A stretch of DNA of 64,000 nucleotides. Origin: Agrocybe praecox (lineage: Eukaryota; Basidiomycota; Agaricomycetes; Agaricales; Agrocybaceae). Below are positions 59,407 through 64,000 of the stretch, in pieces. Under the pieces are notes generated by a model that was not told where the DNA came from, did not search any database, and was given only the letters and a program-made list of their open reading frames with translations. Where the stretch lies: contig OZ024842.1 of NCBI GenBank assembly GCA_964017145.1, positions 4,216,001 to 4,280,000 of the forward strand, written 5' to 3'. Each line of letters opens with the position of its first letter. The first letter of the stretch is position 1. A program made the position numbers and the translations under genes.

Positions 59407-59651
59407 TTAAGCACCAACCACAGGGAACGGACTAGGCGGCAACCTCCTCCCCGGAGGTCCAACCGACACACCCAAATCCGACACTTTACCATTCTCGACG
59501 TCATACACCCATCCGTGGATGAACACCTCGATTTCCTGTTCTTCTTCGGGTTTTATGCCGTTCGAGGATGCGACAGAGGCGTAGTGCTGTTGGCGTTAAA
59601 TGGTGGTGAACGATTAGTTAGTATCATCATTTTATGAGTCGTGAATCATCG

Positions 59652-59683
<32 letters not shown>

Positions 59684-61035
59684 TCAAAACAAAGGGAAAG
59701 GGAAGACAATAAGTATCCTGTCTGATACGTATGCATTTACGCGCATTTCAGGGACAAAAAGGAAATAAAACCGAAACGAATCCCAGAAGAAAGGTAAAAA
59801 CCAGAATCAAAGGAACGAAAACTCACATCACGGATCACAGCAGACCTGGCTACCTTCACCACATTACTCTTCACATTTTCTTCCACCAGTGCACGAAACG
59901 CGGCTACATATAATGAAATCACCAGAGTCAGTTATCACTTCGTTCGTTCGTCTCGATCATAATCCAAGAACGAAAAAAAAAAAAAGTGGAGAAACGCACG
60001 ATCATGCAGTCCCGGCAGCTCCTTCATTGGCTCCGTCCTACACTTTCTCCTATGTTCAACGATCTCAGGCCGCTCGGAGCTCTCATATATCTTCCTAATA
60101 GGGTCTATCCAAGCCTGCACTGCGATATCTGACGGCCTCTTCAGATGGCTTATGTCGACGGGCAACATGGAGGAAGCGACGCCTCCGCAACCATAATGTC
60201 CCATCACAACGACATGTTTGACTTTCAGTGTCTCGACTGCGAATGAGAGGACTGCGTTCCTGTTTGTTTGGTTTCTATTAGTCTAGGTTTTCATGAGAAT
60301 ACAAAAAAAAAAAAAGAGGGCATCAGAGAATAGAGATATATAAATTATGGGGTACGCGATGATGGGATACGCGAAGGTACAGATGGGGTAGAAGCAGGGA
60401 CGTTCGGCCGAAGCGAAAGGACAGCGAGAGAAGCAGGGGAAGGAATGTCAAATGGAAGGACACATACGAGTTCATATCCTCCTCGTCAAATCGATTCGCA
60501 ATATTCCCAGCAGTGAACATAGTCCCAGGCTGCGCAGAGAATATATCTTGTTCGCTCACTCGGCTGTCCGAGCAGTCCACGACCATGAAAGGAGGTTCTA
60601 AAGCAAAAAAGTGCATGTAAGCCTCCTTCACCAGTCACCGTACATTTCCTTCCCATTCGAAAAGAGGCGCAAGAACAAAAAGGCAAGAAATAAAAACTCA
60701 CTCTGCCCTTCCACAGCCAACTTCTCTAACAGCCCAGGATTATCCTTCTGCATGTTCGACACATACTCGGTATTGCCTTTGAACAGTTCGTTAAGGTCCG
60801 ACGCGAAGTTCTTGTGGGAGCAGATCATCTTCGTCCTCGTTTGCACCGGAGGCACGGCCATGCACTGCGCTGCGCTCCTAGAATGCCGAAGTGTCGCTAG
60901 ACTGCGTATGCTCGAAGGAACGATGTTTTTTCCGTGTCCGTGGTTACATATAACAGCTGCGAACCTGTTCGATGATGAAGAACGGACGATGGTTGTCGTT
61001 GAGAATTTTGAGGTGACGAGTGCAGAGAGAGGCAT
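59407..61035 (-). CDS. Beta-class carbonic anhydrase, probably mitochondrial
   Basis: Five exons, complement(join(59407..59586, 59827..59903, 60000..60259, 60468..60597, 60702..61035)), 326 aa with consistent phases. The start is the ATG at 61035 (MPLSALVTSKFSTTT). The first 70 residues are rich in Ser, Thr and Arg with few acids, a mitochondrial presequence style. Zinc and active-site motifs are CSDSR (Cys120, Asp122, Arg124) and HYGCGG (His176, Cys179). The C-terminus has the family segment FIHGWVYDVENGKVSDLG. It interconverts CO2 and bicarbonate for anaplerotic carboxylation and pH control. Intron 4 (240 nt) is unusually long and holds a 30-nt homopolymer. It is a housekeeping gene sitting between two P450 genes; no functional link is implied. 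Confidence 0.92.
59652..59681. repeat. A30 homopolymer
   Basis: Thirty consecutive A on the plus strand (T on the coding strand) within intron 4 of the carbonic anhydrase gene. Its length is probably unstable or assembly-sensitive. Confidence 0.95.
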
Positions 61036-62300
61036 TGTCAACTGTGATGGTGTGCCGTGGGTGAATTACTGAGGTGGAAGACACGACGTTTAAATTGGGA
61101 GAGGCGAAGCTAAGACGAAGATGAGGAAGGCGAATCAAGGAGCGAGTTAATTGTCTGCGAACCATGAACGCGAAATAAAATTGACGGACCAATATGGACC
61201 GTGGGATTCGACAGATGTAATCTTATCTTATCGGGTAATGTTCAATGTCAGTGCCTCAGTCTTCAGACCTACTACGTTGGTCGTTCCGAGTGAATAACGT
61301 TGGAATAAAGTACTTTTAGATAACGACGGGTGTATCTCTGTTGAGATCTGGATAAAATGATGTACAAACAGCGTTCCGTGGGAATCGAAGAACTGCTGTT
61401 GGGCTCGGTAAAGTGGATTGAGGTAAGTGTATACGCTTTTTTATCCACTATATTAGCGTCACGCATATCACAAGTGCGATGGAGGACTTACCTGTGCATA
61501 TTCCTTGTTCCTATCCAAGATCCTCCTTTAACCTGAGGACCAGCTGACCATCGCTAACCTTTGGCTTGGAATATTGGTCCATAGATCGACTACGGAACTT
61601 GCTACGAAGGCGTGAAAGAATCTATCTGGAAAATTCCCATAAAGCCAGTTCAGCAGATCCTTCCGGAATTCGAGTAGTAAACAGCCGCGGTTTATATCTT
61701 AGGACCTGGGGAACGGCCTGGGTCCTTGCTCGTTGCAGCGGTCGTTCATGGACGGCGTTGAGCGTCGTGGGCGAGTTCATAGTGGTGGTACGGAAGAAAG
61801 CATAGTCAAACTCTGGAACACACAGGACATCCATTGACACTGGCAACGGGATAGACCGAGCAAGAGTTCTGGCCCTCGCGCAGGCGAGGTCTAGACTTTT
61901 TTGAACTAATATTAGCCGAACAGTCGGCATGTACGGCATCTTTCTAGGACTTCATTCAGGCGTATGCTATCGGTTTCAACTCATCCACAGGTATGAGCGC
62001 TACGCAGTAATAGAATAGCAATATGTGTTGAAGGCGTTGTTTTGAAAAATAGTTGTGGACTTGAATCGAAAGTCAATCGTTGGTCAATCGCGTTATAAGT
62101 GGACTCGAGGTCACATGACTGGACGCGTCGCGTCGCATCACAATTTCATAGCTGAGCCTCTTACTCTCATATGTGTAGCTGATGATATCTGAAGGCCAAG
62201 TTTTACGGAAATAAGAGGTACTGGTGATGATTAATGGTATGAGATAATTCATACGAGAAGTCAAAATTCACAATCAAAACTGGATACCGAGCAAAAAACC
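61036..62300. other. Intergenic between carbonic anhydrase and P450 gene 3
   Basis: Carbonic anhydrase promoter on the left, P450 gene 3 3' flank on the right. No protein-like frame with a start or splice signals, and no RNA gene recognised. Confidence 0.45.
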
Positions 62301-64000
62301 TTATACAATGTCGTGCTCGTGGGTTGTCGAGATGAGCTTTCCGGCTTCTGAAGATCGCACGGTAAACGAGCACTTAAAATTTGCCTTGTGTCTGCAATAT
62401 TTTCCGGATGTAAATTAAAGAGTTTTAATAGAGCAGGTCATTGGTATGACAAACCTGAGAAGCCCAAACTCCTCAAACTCTTCATTAATCTCAATATACT
62501 CTCCATTCTCGTCTGTTGTCCTACCAATGTCGAAGCAAGCAAGAACAGATACGATTATAAGCCATACCTGAGAACGTCATCATATCGAGGAAGCATTGCG
62601 TTGAATACAAGCAGTTTACGTACCGTGGAACTTGCTAGATACTTTCCAACACACACCCTTTATAAAGAAAGTCAAGGTGTTAGAAAGGTGACAGGAGAAG
62701 CTCCCGAGTCTTAAGCTCACATACCTTCGCCCAAATCCATAGGCCAGGATCCTATCATCGTCGTTAATTCTTCCATAGTCATCCAGAAAGCGTTCAGGTT
62801 TGAAAGTGAACGGATCGGGATATCTAATTTCGTCGTGTGTCATTCCCCTGTTAAGTTTAATTGATCAGGTACACCTCCACAAAACACGATAGAGAGTGTG
62901 TAATAACCATATGTTTGCAAAAACGGTGGCACCTGGCGCCAGGGTCAAATAAGCACCTTGCGTCAAAATTATAACTCAATGTGCGTGCCTTTGGGAATGA
63001 AGTAGCCCTTATAATAGTCGTCCTCCGATACTGCATGTGGTGCACACAGTGGAAGGGGTGCAGACATCCTCAGTAGTTCTCGATAAATCGCTTCTATATA
63101 CGGCATTGCACTCGCACTGCGATCTTCGACGGTAGGGAGTCGTTTAGACCCAATTACGCGGTCTATTTCCTCCTGCGCTTTCTTCTGTATGGAGGGGTTT
63201 GTAGCCATGAAGTAGAAAAATGCCCGTGTCGATGCGATAGTCTTTTTCGGATCATAGTTATATATCGAAGGGATATATCAATCTCTTGCGTATTACCGAA
63301 GAGATTACTATAACTCACCGTGTCAGAGGCACCTGTGAGGGGCCATGTTGGGATACCTGAGCAACAGTCTGAGAGATTTTTTAAAGCTACGCACCGCCGT
63401 ATACCGTATATGCAATATTATGGATGGCTTCTTCTTCCTCCCTCGAGACTTTGTTGACAAACTTGCGTTTGAGCATATCCGTGACCAAAGAAGGGATGGC
63501 ATTTCCTTCGGCCTGTAAAAGACATTGCTTGGTTTCAAGTACAAGAAAACCCGCATGATAGTAGCTATAAGCACCACGGGCTACTTACCAGTCGCTTCTG
63601 TGCATACTCCGTCGGTATCCGTTTCATTTCTTCCGTTAAGCTCCTTACATGAGCGGCTGTTTTTACGGCGTGGTTTCCCGGAACCCAAGCTGGTATCCAT
63701 CCGAGAACCGGGATGATATTCATTAATGCTCGTCCTGGAAGTAGGAGGGTGACCCCTAAAACTGTGCTTTCGTCTGCTGCCTTGATGCACGGATCGTCCA
63801 AGGAGCTGATGTCGTACCCATACATCGAACACAGTGGAAGCGATACTGAGAGCCTGTAACACACCATCAGATGATGTCCCTTCAAAGAACAAAAGTTTAG
63901 CTCGCATCTTATTATGGCCTTCAAAGTTTTCTGGTGAATCCAATAACCCTCGAAGCATCTGATGGACCTTGCTCATCTGTAACGGATAATACTTGGACGC
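62301..64000 (-). CDS. Cytochrome P450 monooxygenase 3, 5' end beyond the window
   Basis: Ten visible exons, complement(join(62301..62391, 62455..62567, 62624..62657, 62725..62847, 62908..62932, 62989..63241, 63319..63332, 63395..63512, 63589..63853, 63906..>64000)). Exon lengths 265, 118, 14, 253, 25, 123, 34 and 113 equal those of P450 gene 1, so they are close paralogues. Visible motifs are GASDTTIASTRAFFYF (I-helix), IEAIYRELLR, FKPERFLD and GFGRRVCVGK with the heme cysteine. The N-terminal anchor and about 120-130 residues are missing off the right edge. Two introns must use GC donors (AAGAT/GCGAGC at 63905 and AAAG/GCACGC at 62988) where the paralogues have GT. No stops are present. It is in the same orientation as P450 gene 2, with the carbonic anhydrase between them. 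Confidence 0.85.

Noticed and set aside
1..64000. CRISPR array, prokaryotic operons or ribosome binding sites
   Set aside because: Spliceosomal introns, a U6 snRNA and fungal gene families show a eukaryotic nuclear genome; no spaced direct-repeat array was seen.

Overview
The window looks like a chromosome segment of a mushroom-forming basidiomycete (Agaricomycetes; genus not determinable from sequence alone). Genes are cut by many 50-100 nt introns with GTRNGT-type donors. The content is typical of that class: a tnp2/CACTA transposase, expanded F-box genes, families of seven-transmembrane proteins, several membrane-anchored P450s, an MFS sugar porter, a beta-carbonic anhydrase and a U6 snRNA. 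All exon joins were worked out by hand from frame continuity and splice signals.

Layout. 1-5.1 kb is the right part of a CACTA-type DNA transposon: a four-exon transposase and a companion ORF, with a TAGTG candidate terminus at 5092. 5.3-6.1 kb holds a small coiled-coil protein gene. 6.4-43.8 kb is a highly duplicated accessory region. It holds five copies of one six-exon seven-TM protein gene (all on the minus strand, near 8-9.5, 12.8-14.1, 21-22.3, 32-33.3 and 35.5-36.8 kb). They are interleaved with copies and fragments of a long, apparently non-coding composite repeat. The region also has two near-duplicate F-box genes (27.5 and 40.2 kb), an F-box pseudogene (18.9 kb), another broken gene (17.0-17.8 kb), a foldback insertion (7.54 kb) and a TA-flanked MITE (23.53 kb).

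45.2-64 kb is ordinary gene-dense sequence: a third, divergent F-box gene; an unplaced 408-aa protein divergently arranged with a ten-exon MFS sugar porter; a U6 snRNA; two convergent P450 genes of one family; a mitochondrial-type beta-carbonic anhydrase; and the 3' two-thirds of a third P450 running off the right edge.

How genes relate. The five seven-TM genes keep identical exon lengths (97, 42, 233, 79 and 350 nt) while their introns differ in length. This shows the splice model is right and that the longest open frames across these loci, which read through introns, are artefacts. Copies 2 and 5 are mosaic: a roughly 740-bp near-identical tract adjoins clearly diverged sequence, which suggests recent gene conversion inside an older segmental duplication. 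The three P450s share intron positions and so arose by local duplication. With the MFS porter they form a possible but unproven oxidation/transport cluster. No single operating system is evident; the strongest novelty is the amplified seven-TM/repeat array.
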